Positions 32,796 to 41,679 are shown, counted from the first letter of the stretch. The stretch: 64,000 nt of DNA from Collinsella sp. (GCA_019419525.1 DXZU01000022.1:1-64000), one strand, 5' to 3'. Notes: generated from the sequence alone by a model not told the origin. Program-made: numbers and translations.

Positions 32796-33477
32796 CGCGG
32801 GCACCTCTTCCGTCTAATACAGCATCGCACGCCAGCGCAATGGCAATGCCGACCACGACGCTTGCCGGCACGGCAATATTCGTGAAGCCCAAGAACTTGC
32901 ATACGGCGACGGACACCGCGCCCGAAACCGCCGCGACAACGTTGCCGCGCGACAGCCGCTGCGAAAAGAGTAGACAGATAAAGAGCGACGTGCAGACGAA
33001 ACTCGCAATAGCGGTGGGAACATCGACAACGGCACCGACGATGGCACCCATCGTGCACGAAGCGCCCCATGTCGCGATGAGGATCACGTTGAGCACGAAG
33101 GATTCGCGCGGGCCCCAATCCTCCCCCTCAACCAGCTTGGCAAGCGAGATGCCGTATGCCTCCTCGGTGAGCGTCGCGGCAACAGCCAGCGTCTGACGCT
33201 TCGAGGCGCCCGCCAGATGGGGTGCGATCGATGCCGAGTAAAGAGCGAAGCGCGAGGAGATTGCGGCGACGCTCGCGACGATCGACGCCGCAGGCACACC
33301 TGCCAGCCACAGATTGCAGATCATAAACTGCCCGCTGCCCGTCACGAACGTGCTGCTCAGAGCAAAGACCATCCAGGGTTCCATTCCCGTCTGCCCCATG
33401 ATCATTCCGCACGGCGCGCCTATTGCAACATAGGTAAGCATCACTGGCCAGACGGTTCTAACGATTTTGAGCACCAT
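32785..33477 (-). CDS. azlC: AzlC-family branched-chain amino acid exporter subunit
   Basis: The larger partner of AzlD, 230 residues with several hydrophobic helices. The N-terminus has the family pattern (YVAIGAPCGMIMGQTGMEPW, then STFVTGSGQFM) and the middle carries LTEEAYGISLAK. Together the pair should export leucine, isoleucine or valine, the opposite direction to the liv importer 13 kb away. The ATG at 33477 is preceded by AGGATGAG; the frame to 33546 is rejected. Divergent from the HD-domain gene. Confidence 0.88.
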   Translation of the reverse strand: MVLKIVRTVWPVMLTYVAIGAPCGMIMGQTGMEPWMVFALSSTFVTGSGQFMICNLWLAGVPAASIVASVAAISSRFALYSASIAPHLAGASKRQTLAVAATLTEEAYGISLAKLVEGEDWGPRESFVLNVILIATWGASCTMGAIVGAVVDVPTAIASFVCTSLFICLLFSQRLSRGNVVAAVSGAVSVAVCKFLGFTNIAVPASVVVGIAIALACDAVLDGRGARDAR

Positions 33478-33603
33478 ACGCTTCTCATCCTGACAAGGTC
33501 TCCGAGCCGCATGTAGCGACACGGCAGAATCATCATCCGACAGCAACCGAGTTCACCTACAATTGCCACCGGATCGAAAGACACAACTTTTTAGGAAGTC
33601 ATT

Positions 33604-34416
33604 ATGACAGCTATCGATCGAGACCGGGCGCGCGCGGCCTTCAAAAGCTACACCGATGCCTACGACGCCACTAACCCACGCATCGCGCTCAAAATCGAGC
33701 ATACGTACCACGTGGCCGAGGCATGCGATGCCGTAGCGCGCGAGCAGGGCTGGTCGTCAGAAGATATTGACCTGGCATGGCTTTGCGGCCTGCTACACGA
33801 TATGGGCCGCTTTGAGCAGTTGCGGCGCTGGGACACCTTTAAGGACGCCGAGAGCATGAGCCATGCAGCGCTGGGCATCGAGGTCCTCTTTGGCGAGAAT
33901 CCCGCCGATGCACCCGCCGTAACGAGCATCCGCGACTTTATCGATGACCCGGCAGAAGATGAGCTCATCCGAGCGAGCATTGCCTATCACAGCGATTTTC
34001 GTCTACCCGCGCAGCTCGACGAGCGTACGCGGAGCTTCTGCGATATCGTGCGCGATGGTGACAAGATCGACATTATGCGCACCATCGCCGACAGCACCGT
34101 CGAGACCATCCTTAAGGTGGATGAGGACGCATTTCTCGCCAGCCACTTCTCGGCACCGACGCTTGCCGCCTTTGACGAGCACCGCTGCGTCACGCGCGAT
34201 GAGCGCGATGAGCCCGCAGACTACCTGGTGGGACTCATCTGCTTTATGTTTGAGCTCGTCTATCCAGCGAGCCGCGCGCTGGCGCGCGAACAGGGCGATA
34301 TCCACCGCCTGCTCGACGCGCCCTTTGGCATTACGCGGCCCTTTACCGACCCCGCCACGCAGGCAACCTGGAGCCGCCTAAAGGACGAGATGCGCGACTG
34401 GCTGACGCGCGCCTAG
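33604..34416 (+). CDS. HD-domain phosphohydrolase-like protein
   Basis: A cytosolic protein of 270 residues with one HD domain. The metal-binding set is visible as His in EHTYHV (33-36), HD in LLHDMGRFEQ (65-66), then further residues in AYHSD and DGDKID. HD proteins of this kind hydrolyse nucleotides or phosphate esters; the substrate is unknown. TAGGAAG precedes the ATG. Its last codons overlap by 4 bp with the end of the convergent etfA. Confidence 0.85.
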   Translation: MTAIDRDRARAAFKSYTDAYDATNPRIALKIEHTYHVAEACDAVAREQGWSSEDIDLAWLCGLLHDMGRFEQLRRWDTFKDAESMSHAALGIEVLFGENPADAPAVTSIRDFIDDPAEDELIRASIAYHSDFRLPAQLDERTRSFCDIVRDGDKIDIMRTIADSTVETILKVDEDAFLASHFSAPTLAAFDEHRCVTRDERDEPADYLVGLICFMFELVYPASRALAREQGDIHRLLDAPFGITRPFTDPATQATWSRLKDEMRDWLTRA

Positions 34417-35618
34417 CGCTCAAGCTGGGCCAGCAGCTCCTCGACGACCTCGACGGCGTCCCCAACAACCTTGTACTGGGCAGCACCAAAAATGGGGGCA
34501 TCCGGGTCCTCGTTGATGGCGATAATGCACTCCGCCCCACCGATGCCGGCAAGATGCTGGATGGCGCCCGAAACACCGATACTCACGAGAAGCTTGGGCG
34601 AGACCGATACACCCGTCTGGCCAATTTGGTGGCGACACTCCAGCCAGCCGGCCTCCACCACGGGGCGCGTGCAGCCAAGCTCGGCACCCAGAGCCTCGGC
34701 AAGCTTTCGCATCAGCGGTAGGTTTTTCTTGGAGCCGATGCCGCGGCCCACCACGACTAGACGCTCGGCATCGGCAATTGAGGCCTGCTGTCCCCACTCC
34801 TCGGCGGGAATCGAGATCTCGACACAGGCCTTAACGTCATCCGCTAGCACTACCTGGGCAATCGTGCCGGAGCGGCTATAGTCAAACTCGGGCGCCTTAA
34901 AGATGCCGGGGCGCACCGTTGCCATCTGAGGACGGTGGTTGGGGCAGATAATGGTGGCCATCAGGTTGCCGCCAAACGCCGGGCGCGTCTGCTGCAGCAG
35001 ACCCGTCTCCGTATCCATCGAAAGTACGGTGCAATCGGCCGTAAGACCCGTCTGCAAGCGCACGGCCACACCGGGCGCCAGCTCGCGACCAAAGGCGGTC
35101 GCGCCGTACAGAATGGCCTCGGGCTTGCGCTCGGCTACCAAATCGCAGATCAAGCGAGCGTAGACCTCCGCGTCGTTCTGACGCAGGCGCTCGTCACGAC
35201 AGACCAGAACTTCGTCCGCACCGGCGCAAATCAGATGCTCCAGGTCCCCGAGTGAGCCCTCGGGGCTCATGCCGACCAGTGCCACCAGACGGCAGCCGCG
35301 GGCATCGGCAAGCTCGCGCCCCTTGCCCATGAGCTCGAAGGCCACGGATGCAACGGCATCGTGCTCGTCAGTCTGCACGAAGATCCAGATGTCCCGATAT
35401 GCGTCAAGGTCTGCCGCGCCGGCGGCCTCGTCGCGCTCAATCGAGATGGCGTTGACGGGGCAGGCGTCGACGCACCCACCGCACAGGATACAGCCGTCGG
35501 TTACGCGGGCGCAGCGATTGGGGCGCTCACCCTCCACCACAATGCCGCCCGAGGCGCAGGCGCGAACGCAGCGACCGCAGCCGATACAGGCTTCGCTATC
35601 GATAATCAGCCCGCTCAT
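34413..35618 (-). CDS. etfA: Electron-transfer flavoprotein alpha subunit with N-terminal ferredoxin domain
   Basis: A 401-residue EtfA. The first 60 residues form a ferredoxin-like domain with two complete [4Fe-4S] sites: C11, C14, C17, C21 and C43, C46, C49, C53. Then come the EtfA N-domain (about 70-260) and the FAD-binding C-domain (about 265-400) with GRGIGSKKNLP, GQTGVSVSPKL and INEDPDAPIF. This architecture is that of LctC in the lactate dehydrogenase/Etf complex of Acetobacterium woodii. It starts one base after the etfB stop, so the subunits are made together. Convergent overlap with the HD gene. Confidence 0.93.
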   Translation of the reverse strand: MSGLIIDSEACIGCGRCVRACASGGIVVEGERPNRCARVTDGCILCGGCVDACPVNAISIERDEAAGAADLDAYRDIWIFVQTDEHDAVASVAFELMGKGRELADARGCRLVALVGMSPEGSLGDLEHLICAGADEVLVCRDERLRQNDAEVYARLICDLVAERKPEAILYGATAFGRELAPGVAVRLQTGLTADCTVLSMDTETGLLQQTRPAFGGNLMATIICPNHRPQMATVRPGIFKAPEFDYSRSGTIAQVVLADDVKACVEISIPAEEWGQQASIADAERLVVVGRGIGSKKNLPLMRKLAEALGAELGCTRPVVEAGWLECRHQIGQTGVSVSPKLLVSIGVSGAIQHLAGIGGAECIIAINEDPDAPIFGAAQYKVVGDAVEVVEELLAQLER

Positions 35619-36434
35619 CTATGCCATCCCCTCGATAATCTTGGCAAGTTTTACCGCCTGCTCGGACGCCGTTCCCTCAACGGCCTCGCACGTTTGGTCA
35701 CGGTCGGGCACAAACGAGCGCACGACCTGCGTCGGTGATCCGGCAAGGCCGCAACGCGAGGGATCGGCGTTTACGTCGGCAGCGCTGGCCACACGCACGT
35801 CTGCATCCTCGGCCGCGCGAATACCGGCAATACTCGGCATGCGCAGCTGGCCAATCTCCTTGGCGGTCGTCATCGCACACGGCATCTCCAGGTACACCGT
35901 CTCCTCGCCGGCATCGCAGCCGTGGACGAGCGCCAGCGAGCCACACGTCGTAAATCCCGCGCTCTGCACACAGCTCACGTCGGTCACGCAGGGGACCCCA
36001 AAGGCGCCGGCCAGCTCGGGGCCGATCTGGGCCGTATCGCCGTCCACTGCCATCTTGCCGCAGATGAGCAGGTCAAAGTCCTCATCGAGTGCCTCGATGC
36101 CGCATTTGAGGGCATAGGTGGTGGCTAGGGTATCGGCGCCCGCAAAGGCTCGGTCGGTCAGCAGCAGCGCGTCGTCGGCACCGCGGGCGATGCAGTCGCA
36201 CAGCAGCGATTCGGTCGCGGGGATGCCCATCGACACCACCGTCACACGCACGTCCATGCCAAAGCCGATAAAGTCGTCCTTCAGCGCTAGCGCACATTCG
36301 AGAGCACTTGCATCGAAGGGATTAATGACCGCCTGCTTGCCATCACGCACGATAGTATTGGTCTTGGGGTCCATCTTGACCTCGGTGCTTCCGGGCACCG
36401 CCTTGACGCACACCACCATATGGAAATCACTCAT
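35619..36434 (-). CDS. etfB: Electron-transfer flavoprotein beta subunit
   Basis: About 271 residues, the usual EtfB length. Conserved segments are VVCVKAVPGSTEVK, the INPFDASALECAL region and GKMAVDGDTAQIGPELAG; it binds nucleotide and, in bifurcating Etfs, a second FAD. Bifurcating type is inferred from the company of a ferredoxin-fused EtfA and an FAD-linked dehydrogenase. The ATG at 36434 has AAGGGGG 9 nt upstream; a GTG at 36440 is an alternative and would overlap the dehydrogenase gene by 4 bp. Confidence 0.93.
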   Translation of the reverse strand: MSDFHMVVCVKAVPGSTEVKMDPKTNTIVRDGKQAVINPFDASALECALALKDDFIGFGMDVRVTVVSMGIPATESLLCDCIARGADDALLLTDRAFAGADTLATTYALKCGIEALDEDFDLLICGKMAVDGDTAQIGPELAGAFGVPCVTDVSCVQSAGFTTCGSLALVHGCDAGEETVYLEMPCAMTTAKEIGQLRMPSIAGIRAAEDADVRVASAADVNADPSRCGLAGSPTQVVRSFVPDRDQTCEAVEGTASEQAVKLAKIIEGMA

Positions 36435-36436
36435 CT

Positions 36437-38038
36437 TCACGCGCCCCCTTTCTGGACGAGTTCATCCAAGAGCTTCTCCGTAAACAGGTTGCCGCGACCC
36501 AGCTGGCCGGCAGGATCGAGCTGGAGTTTGAGGCGCGCCGACTCGACCATGGCCTCGTGGCCGTACATCGTCTCCAAGAAGCCCGCCTTGATCTTGCCGA
36601 CGCCGTGTTCGGCAGAAACGGCACCGCCCATGGCCGTGACCTCGGAAGCCCACTGGGCAAAGAGCTCTCCACCACGACGGTAGTCTTGCGCATCGCGCGG
36701 CAGGATGTTCACATGCAGATGGTTGTTCCCGATGTGTCCCCAGGCAGCAGACTCAAGCCCGCTTTCGGCCAGCGTGCGGCGATAGAGGGCCACGACATCG
36801 GCAAGGCGTGCATTGGGCACCGACATATCCGATCCCAGCTTGGTAATGGTGGGGTCGGTGCGGCGACGCTCGTCGATGAGCATGTTGACGCTCTCGGGCA
36901 CCGCGTGGCGGAAGAACCGCTGGCACTCGCGATCGACTTCGGTGCGGGCGACCCATGTCGCATCGTCGCGGCCGCCCGCAAGCTCCAGCACCCATCCCAA
37001 GTGGTACAGCTCCTCGGTCGCCTGCGCCTCGTCATCGCAATCGAGCTCCACGTAGACACAGACCTTTGCCTCGTCGTCGAGCGCCGGCAGCGAGGCAAAC
37101 GCCGTCGACTGCTCGCGCTGGCGACGTAGAATATCCAGGGCGCCAGCATCGAAGTACTCGATGGCAGCCGCATGGGACAGGACAGGGCGCACGGAATCGG
37201 TAAAGGACACCGCCTTGTCCTCGCTATCGAAAAAGCAACTCACACCCCAAACGACCGCAGGCGCCGCCTGCAGGGCAATCTCGAGCTCGGTGATAACGCC
37301 GAGCGTGCCGCACGCGCCGATAAAGAGGTCGATGGCGTCCATATCGTCCGCAACGAAATAGCCTGAGGCATTTTTTGTCTCGGGCATGGTATAGCCGGGA
37401 AGATCGAGCTCGAGCGTACGGCCCTCTGCCGTCACGAGCGACAGGTGGCGGCCCTGGGCAAAAGCCTCGCCGCGCTGAAGCTCAAGCAAATCGCCATCAG
37501 CCAGCGCGACGTGGAGTCCCGTGATATGCGGGCGCATGGGGCCGTAAGCGTAGCTGCGGGCGCCGGAGGCGTTGCATGCCGCCATGCCACCCAGACAGGC
37601 AGATGCCTCGGTGGGATCGGTGGGAAAGAACTGCTCGGAGGACTCTTGGAACTCCTCGTAGGCCTCAAGCGATGCCTGGTCCCAACCAGCGGTCGGCAGT
37701 ACCTTCTTGCTCAGCTGCTTACGCAGCTCCGAGAGCACAACGCCCGGCTCCACGCGCAGCAGAAATTGGCCTTGTTCATCGCGGCGAAGGCCCAAGTAGC
37801 GATTCATACGGGAAGTATTGAGGATATGCCCACCGTGGGGCACGGCACCGGCGGCAAGGCCGGTTCGGGCGCCCTGAACCGTTACCGGGACACGCTCGGC
37901 ATGGAGCGTTTCCAAAATGGCACGGACCTCGTCTTCCGTTGTCGGAAACGAGATGCTCGATGCTTCGCCCGATGCACGAGATTCATCGCGGCCATACTCT
38001 TCGAACTCATCGGTGAAGGGTTTAATGGTTGCAGACAC
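36437..38038 (-). CDS. FAD-linked 2-hydroxyacid (D-lactate type) dehydrogenase
   Basis: A 533-residue flavoprotein of the GlcD/LctD family that oxidises D-2-hydroxyacids such as lactate or glycolate. It has the FAD-binding type 4 domain (about 30-200, with GARTGLAAGAVPHGG and the AACNASGARSYAYG loop) and the FAD-oxidase C domain (about 250-530, with GHIGNNHLHVN and EHGVGKIKAG). GTG start with AAAGGGGGAG upstream. It is the first gene of dehydrogenase-etfB-etfA, the set that in acetogens forms an electron-confurcating lactate dehydrogenase: lactate plus NAD+ driven by reduced ferredoxin. No lactate permease is adjacent, so the exact 2-hydroxyacid is uncertain. Confidence 0.85.
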   Translation of the reverse strand: MSATIKPFTDEFEEYGRDESRASGEASSISFPTTEDEVRAILETLHAERVPVTVQGARTGLAAGAVPHGGHILNTSRMNRYLGLRRDEQGQFLLRVEPGVVLSELRKQLSKKVLPTAGWDQASLEAYEEFQESSEQFFPTDPTEASACLGGMAACNASGARSYAYGPMRPHITGLHVALADGDLLELQRGEAFAQGRHLSLVTAEGRTLELDLPGYTMPETKNASGYFVADDMDAIDLFIGACGTLGVITELEIALQAAPAVVWGVSCFFDSEDKAVSFTDSVRPVLSHAAAIEYFDAGALDILRRQREQSTAFASLPALDDEAKVCVYVELDCDDEAQATEELYHLGWVLELAGGRDDATWVARTEVDRECQRFFRHAVPESVNMLIDERRRTDPTITKLGSDMSVPNARLADVVALYRRTLAESGLESAAWGHIGNNHLHVNILPRDAQDYRRGGELFAQWASEVTAMGGAVSAEHGVGKIKAGFLETMYGHEAMVESARLKLQLDPAGQLGRGNLFTEKLLDELVQKGGA

Positions 38039-38384
38039 GCGAACTCCCCCTTTAGCTAACTACAGTGTTTGCAGGGAGATGTTACCGCATCGTTTCGTCG
38101 ACGTGTTCGAGACCGTCTCCATAATTGGCGATTTTTACGTTTGTGCAATTCGGCGAACGGCAAGGCTTCCTCGGCAGACGATGCTTTTGACACATATCGC
38201 CCCGCCGTCGCCGACCGCTCGATTGTCGCTCGAAAAAAGTTGAAGTAATTTTTTCCACCTTTTACCTGCGGAGATGTCAATCCGTCAAGCATTTGGTCAG
38301 AAATTGGTCAAGTAGCGGCTGATACGGTCGGCGTCGACAGCCAAAACCGATAGAAGTTTTGGCCCCAGAAGCAGGGAGGTTCCC
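38039..38384. other. Divergent intergenic region, dehydrogenase/surface cluster
   Basis: About 345 bp with no convincing gene. It should carry promoters for the dehydrogenase operon (minus) and the surface cluster (plus). On the minus strand TTGCAC with AATTAT 16 bp downstream (near 38115-38145) is a weak promoter candidate. A 7-bp hairpin, CCAAAAC/GTTTTGG at 38341-38362, lies just before the ribosome-binding site of the first surface-cluster gene and could be an operator or leader structure. Confidence 0.4.
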
Positions 38385-38681
38385 ATGGCATATTACTGGC
38401 CCCAGTACGGCGTCGCCATCGAGGTCGACGACGATCCCTATCTCCTGCCTTTCGACGAAGAGGCGTTCCCCGATACGGCGGTCTACCACGTCACCACCGA
38501 TGTTATCTGCGACCCCGAGTCGTTCTCGGCGCTCGCCCACCACATCGCGCGTATCCACGACATCGAGCTCCCTCACGACTTTGACGAGCTCATCTACTCG
38601 CGCCGCCTGATGCTTCACATGCTCTTTGGAGCGGACCCGTCCACGTTCGCACGTGTCTACACCACCAAGGACGCCGCATGA
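38385..38681 (+). CDS. Unknown 98-residue protein, first gene of surface cluster
   Basis: Not recognised. A small acidic protein with no signal peptide or membrane helix; the N-terminus is aromatic and acidic (MAYYWPQYGVAIEVDDDPY) and the second half is helical and hydrophobic. It may be cytosolic and serve the downstream exported proteins. GGGAGG lies upstream of the ATG. Its stop overlaps the start of the next gene as ATGA, so the two are translationally coupled, which argues that this small ORF is real. Confidence 0.7.
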   Translation: MAYYWPQYGVAIEVDDDPYLLPFDEEAFPDTAVYHVTTDVICDPESFSALAHHIARIHDIELPHDFDELIYSRRLMLHMLFGADPSTFARVYTTKDAA

Positions 38682-39187
38682 GTGCGAAGAAGCCGCCCCG
38701 CCTCGCAGGACTGGGGCGTCGCAAGAAACTCGTCGTTGTCTGTCTGGCTATCGTCTGCGCCCTTGTCGCCGTAGGACTATACGCCTGGCAGTCGCAGCCC
38801 GTGCCCGAAGCGGGCGCCTCAGTCACGACGGCAGAGGGTAAATCGCGACAAGAAATCCAAGATGAGCTCGATGCCATCGTCCGCGACAACATGATGACGA
38901 TTTCGGTCGCGCCGGTCGCTCAGCTACAGGAGGACGGCAAGCTGCGCGTCAACGTGCAAAACGTCCAAGACAATAAATTTCCCCAGCGATTCCGCGTCAT
39001 CCAAAACGACGAGACCATGTACGAATCCGGTGTGGTCGAGACCGGCAAGACAATCGAGACGTGCCCCGCCGGCGACATCAAAGAAGGCGAGGCATACATC
39101 GAGATCCAGGCACTCGATGCCAAGACCCTCGACAGCCACGGCAATCCGACACGTGTCAAGGTACGGGTTGAGCAAGCCGAGAACTAG
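38678..39187 (+). CDS. Membrane-anchored extracytoplasmic protein, unknown function
   Basis: Not recognised. 169 residues: a basic cytosolic start (GRRKKL), one membrane helix (about 18-40), then an extracytoplasmic part of about 125 residues predicted to be beta-rich (LRVNVQNVQDNKF, YESGVVETGKTI, YIEIQALDAKT). The pattern resembles one immunoglobulin-like or chaperone-like beta domain. It is coupled by ATGA overlap to the gene before and lies 90 bp before the next secreted protein. It could help assemble or present the exported proteins; this is inference from context. Confidence 0.7.
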   Translation: MSAKKPPRLAGLGRRKKLVVVCLAIVCALVAVGLYAWQSQPVPEAGASVTTAEGKSRQEIQDELDAIVRDNMMTISVAPVAQLQEDGKLRVNVQNVQDNKFPQRFRVIQNDETMYESGVVETGKTIETCPAGDIKEGEAYIEIQALDAKTLDSHGNPTRVKVRVEQAEN

Positions 39188-39277
39188 CTTTTTCGACCGA
39201 CGCGGCACCGCACGCAATTCACCAGCATTCGTCCAATCATCGCGGGGACGGCCCGCGGCGAATAGAAAGGAACGACC

Positions 39278-39877
39278 ATGGACATCACCAGGAACATGAA
39301 CGGAGCCAGAGCGCTCGTCGTGGGCGCAGGGCTCGCGCTCGCGCTCGCAATGGGCGCCGCCCCGACGCCAGCTCTGGCAGCCGGGCGCGTTGGAACCACA
39401 AAAGTAATGGTCAGGACCGAGATCGACAACGTAGAGTTCAAAGTTCCGACGGTTATTCCCTTCGTCGCCAAGGCCGACGGCACGCTTCAGGGCCCCTCAG
39501 AAGACGCGACCACCATCGACAATCATTCGGCCTACGGCATCCATGTCACCAACATGAAGATCGACGCCATGAACACCTGGACCATTGCCGCCGACGCCAA
39601 GGCCGGAACCGCGCAGAATTCCATCGACTTTAAGGTCGGCCCCGACGGCGCACTCCAGAACGCCAGCGCCGCAATGCAGGAGACGGGCCTCGATCTTTCC
39701 AAGAATGCAGCCTTCGACATGGGCTACCAGGGCATTGCCGGCGGCACGGACAAAATTAAGCTCAAGACAAGCGGAAACGTCGCCCGCGTCACGCGCGACA
39801 TCTTCCGCGTAACCGGCGAAGGCGATCAGGTCGCAACGATCACCTGGACGGTCGAGCCCGGTGCGCACACGGCATAA
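39278..39877 (+). CDS. Secreted protein of unknown function
   Basis: Not recognised. 199 residues with a clear signal peptide (MNGARALVVGAGLALALAMG, likely cut after PALAA) and a mature part that looks beta-rich: VPTVIPFVAKADGTL, a TIDNHSAYGIHVTNMKID segment and a C-terminal ITWTVEPG strand. No wall anchor or membrane helix follows. AGAAAGGAA precedes the ATG. Its last 17 bp overlap the next gene, which encodes an LAQTG wall-anchor protein. The asparagine/serine-type strand pattern recalls subunits of surface fibres such as WxL or TasA-like proteins, but this is only an impression. Confidence 0.7.
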   Translation: MDITRNMNGARALVVGAGLALALAMGAAPTPALAAGRVGTTKVMVRTEIDNVEFKVPTVIPFVAKADGTLQGPSEDATTIDNHSAYGIHVTNMKIDAMNTWTIAADAKAGTAQNSIDFKVGPDGALQNASAAMQETGLDLSKNAAFDMGYQGIAGGTDKIKLKTSGNVARVTRDIFRVTGEGDQVATITWTVEPGAHTA

Positions 39878-40142
39878 GGCCGTCGCCCTGGCCGCCGCCG
39901 TCAGTATCCTAGCGTTTGGGCCAGCCATGGCCTTTGCCCAGCAAGAACAGGCGCAGGCCGCCACGCAGGTGACGGTCGACCTCTCGGAGCTCGACCGCGG
40001 CTGCCGCGAGGAACCGTTGGCTCAGACAGGCGACAGACGATGGCTCTTGGCAGCAGGCGCCACGGCAGCAGGCGCGGGAACCGCCGGCCTCGGTCTGCAC
40101 ATCAAACGCAGCCAGAAACGAAACACGGACAGGCCACACTAA
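39861..40142 (+). CDS. Miniature LAxTG wall-anchored protein
   Basis: 93 residues. A signal peptide (about 1-27, ending MAFAQ) is followed by only about 27 residues, then the sorting signal LAQTG, a hydrophobic helix (WLLAAGATAAGAG...) and a basic tail (KRSQKRN). LAxTG is the motif preferred by class E sortases of actinobacteria. After cleavage and anchoring the mature peptide would be very short and carry one cysteine. GTG start inside the end of the preceding gene. No sortase is in the window, so a housekeeping sortase would be needed. It may be a wall anchor or stub for its neighbours. Confidence 0.65.
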   Translation: MRTRHKAVALAAAVSILAFGPAMAFAQQEQAQAATQVTVDLSELDRGCREEPLAQTGDRRWLLAAGATAAGAGTAGLGLHIKRSQKRNTDRPH

Positions 40143-40160
40143 ATTAGCTAAGGAGACCCC

Positions 40161-41591
40161 ATGGCATCGAAGAACCTTTTGCCCGTCGTCGCACTCTGCG
40201 GCGCGCTCGCAACCGGAACGCCTGTCGCCGCTTGGGCGACTCCCGTCATGGCAGACTCCTTACCAGCAGCCCCAAGCTCCGCACCAAATCCGTCGAGCGC
40301 CATTGCGTGCAAGCGTTTTTCGTTCGCACAGGCCGCAATCTCAACCTCGGGATGCCTTCGTCGTAATACGGACGGCTCGATAGTCGTGGATATCAATCGT
40401 TCGAACAAGGCAAACGGCTCCCAGGCGGGGTGCGCCGTCTGCACGTGGCGCTCGATTGTGCTCGATGCAGATGGCGATCCGTGCGATTTGGGGTTGCGCA
40501 TCGATATCGCTTCGGTCGATGACTCGGCGAACGGAGCGAAGGTCGCCTTCGACGGTGCGTTTTTCGAGAAAGGAGGCGGTATATGTCTGGGCTGCGCCGC
40601 CGCGAATGCAGACGATGCGCAGCCCACCCTCTCATTCACGGCATCGCTGCGGCTGACCAAGGCGGGCACCGATGCCATCGCGGCGGGAGAAGCATCCCTG
40701 CTGTTCTACGCCGCCAGTACCGAAGACACAGACATTCATTTCGAGAAGCCGGCCGGATCGCTCAGCCTTACGCGCGGGACGGAGGCAGGCCCTATTGCGA
40801 TCGATACCCACACGCTAGGCAGGCAACGCATTCTTGCCGACCCGGCGCTTCTCGAGATGGAGTGGAACGGATCCGGAGCCGTCGGGATTGTCCCCTCCGC
40901 GCTTGACGCCAAGACGCTCCCCTCAAACGACGAACCCATCAACGCAACCATACAAGAAGAGAGCACGGACAAAGAAGCAGGTGCGGGCGACACGCCGTCG
41001 CCGACAAACAGCGTCCCAGCTTCTTTCGAAGCACCGAATGAACCCGCTACCGGTCCAAACGATCCCGAGCTCGCGGACAGTCTGGGGCTTGCTGATCCTC
41101 AGGAGATCGATGAAGGTAACTGCTGCGTGCTTGCCGCCCTCGACCACACAGAGGTCATCGATGCTGCAAACATCGAAGTTGCCGCCGCCAATCAGCCCGT
41201 CCGCAAGTCGGCCATCATCGCATTTCCCGAATCCATCGAAGTCGTCTTTTTGCCATCGGGCGAGGTCGTGGCCCCAACACTGCTCACCTTGTTGGGCGCC
41301 AAGAATACTCGAAACGAAATTAAAAAGGTCACGGTTATCGACCCTGCAACCACCGCTAAACTGCGTCTATACGCCGTTGCCCCAGACGGAGGCAAGACCT
41401 TGGAATTCGATGGCGACACACTTCTAGCCTGGCGACGTCTGGACATTATGCAAGACGTCTCGTATCAGATCGAACTCGAAGGGTTTGATCGTGCCCGCGA
41501 TGCCAATATCATCGCCGCGGCTATTGAATCCCCGCAGCGGCTTATGACACTGCGCTTTGACTACTACCCCTATGTCCCGACAACCACCTGA
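40161..41591 (+). CDS. Large secreted protein, last gene of surface cluster
   Basis: Not recognised. 476 residues with a signal peptide (about 1-31) and no wall anchor. The mature protein has a beta-rich N-terminal domain with several cysteines (GCAVCTW, CLGCAAAN), which could form disulphides or bind metal, an acidic Pro/Ser/Glu-rich linker (about 255-320), and a C-terminal beta domain ending in FDYYPYVPTTT. AAGGAG precedes the ATG. The base composition is somewhat AT-richer than in housekeeping neighbours, hinting at acquired or fast-evolving surface material. It follows the LAxTG gene by 18 bp and closes the cluster. Confidence 0.7.
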   Translation: MASKNLLPVVALCGALATGTPVAAWATPVMADSLPAAPSSAPNPSSAIACKRFSFAQAAISTSGCLRRNTDGSIVVDINRSNKANGSQAGCAVCTWRSIVLDADGDPCDLGLRIDIASVDDSANGAKVAFDGAFFEKGGGICLGCAAANADDAQPTLSFTASLRLTKAGTDAIAAGEASLLFYAASTEDTDIHFEKPAGSLSLTRGTEAGPIAIDTHTLGRQRILADPALLEMEWNGSGAVGIVPSALDAKTLPSNDEPINATIQEESTDKEAGAGDTPSPTNSVPASFEAPNEPATGPNDPELADSLGLADPQEIDEGNCCVLAALDHTEVIDAANIEVAAANQPVRKSAIIAFPESIEVVFLPSGEVVAPTLLTLLGAKNTRNEIKKVTVIDPATTAKLRLYAVAPDGGKTLEFDGDTLLAWRRLDIMQDVSYQIELEGFDRARDANIIAAAIESPQRLMTLRFDYYPYVPTTT

Positions 41592-41673
41592 GGCTTAAAT
41601 GCTGCGCATCATTCCTAATACCACTTATATAACGTATTAGATGAGTCGCGATGTACCTCGCATTTCGTTCTGC

Positions 41674-41679
41674 TACGAT
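41674..41679 (+). promoter_or_regulatory. Candidate extended -10 for the DUF554 gene
   Basis: TGCTACGAT fits TGnTAnnAT and would start transcription about 25 nt before the ATG at 41710. No good -35 is seen. Confidence 0.4.

Noticed and set aside
39278..40142. A programmed frameshift joining the secreted protein to the LAxTG tail
   Set aside because: The downstream ORF has its own complete signal peptide and GTG start, and no slippery sequence is visible at the overlap.
38385..41591. A sortase-dependent pilus locus
   Set aside because: There is no sortase, no CnaB-type domain or pilin motif, and only one protein carries a sorting signal.
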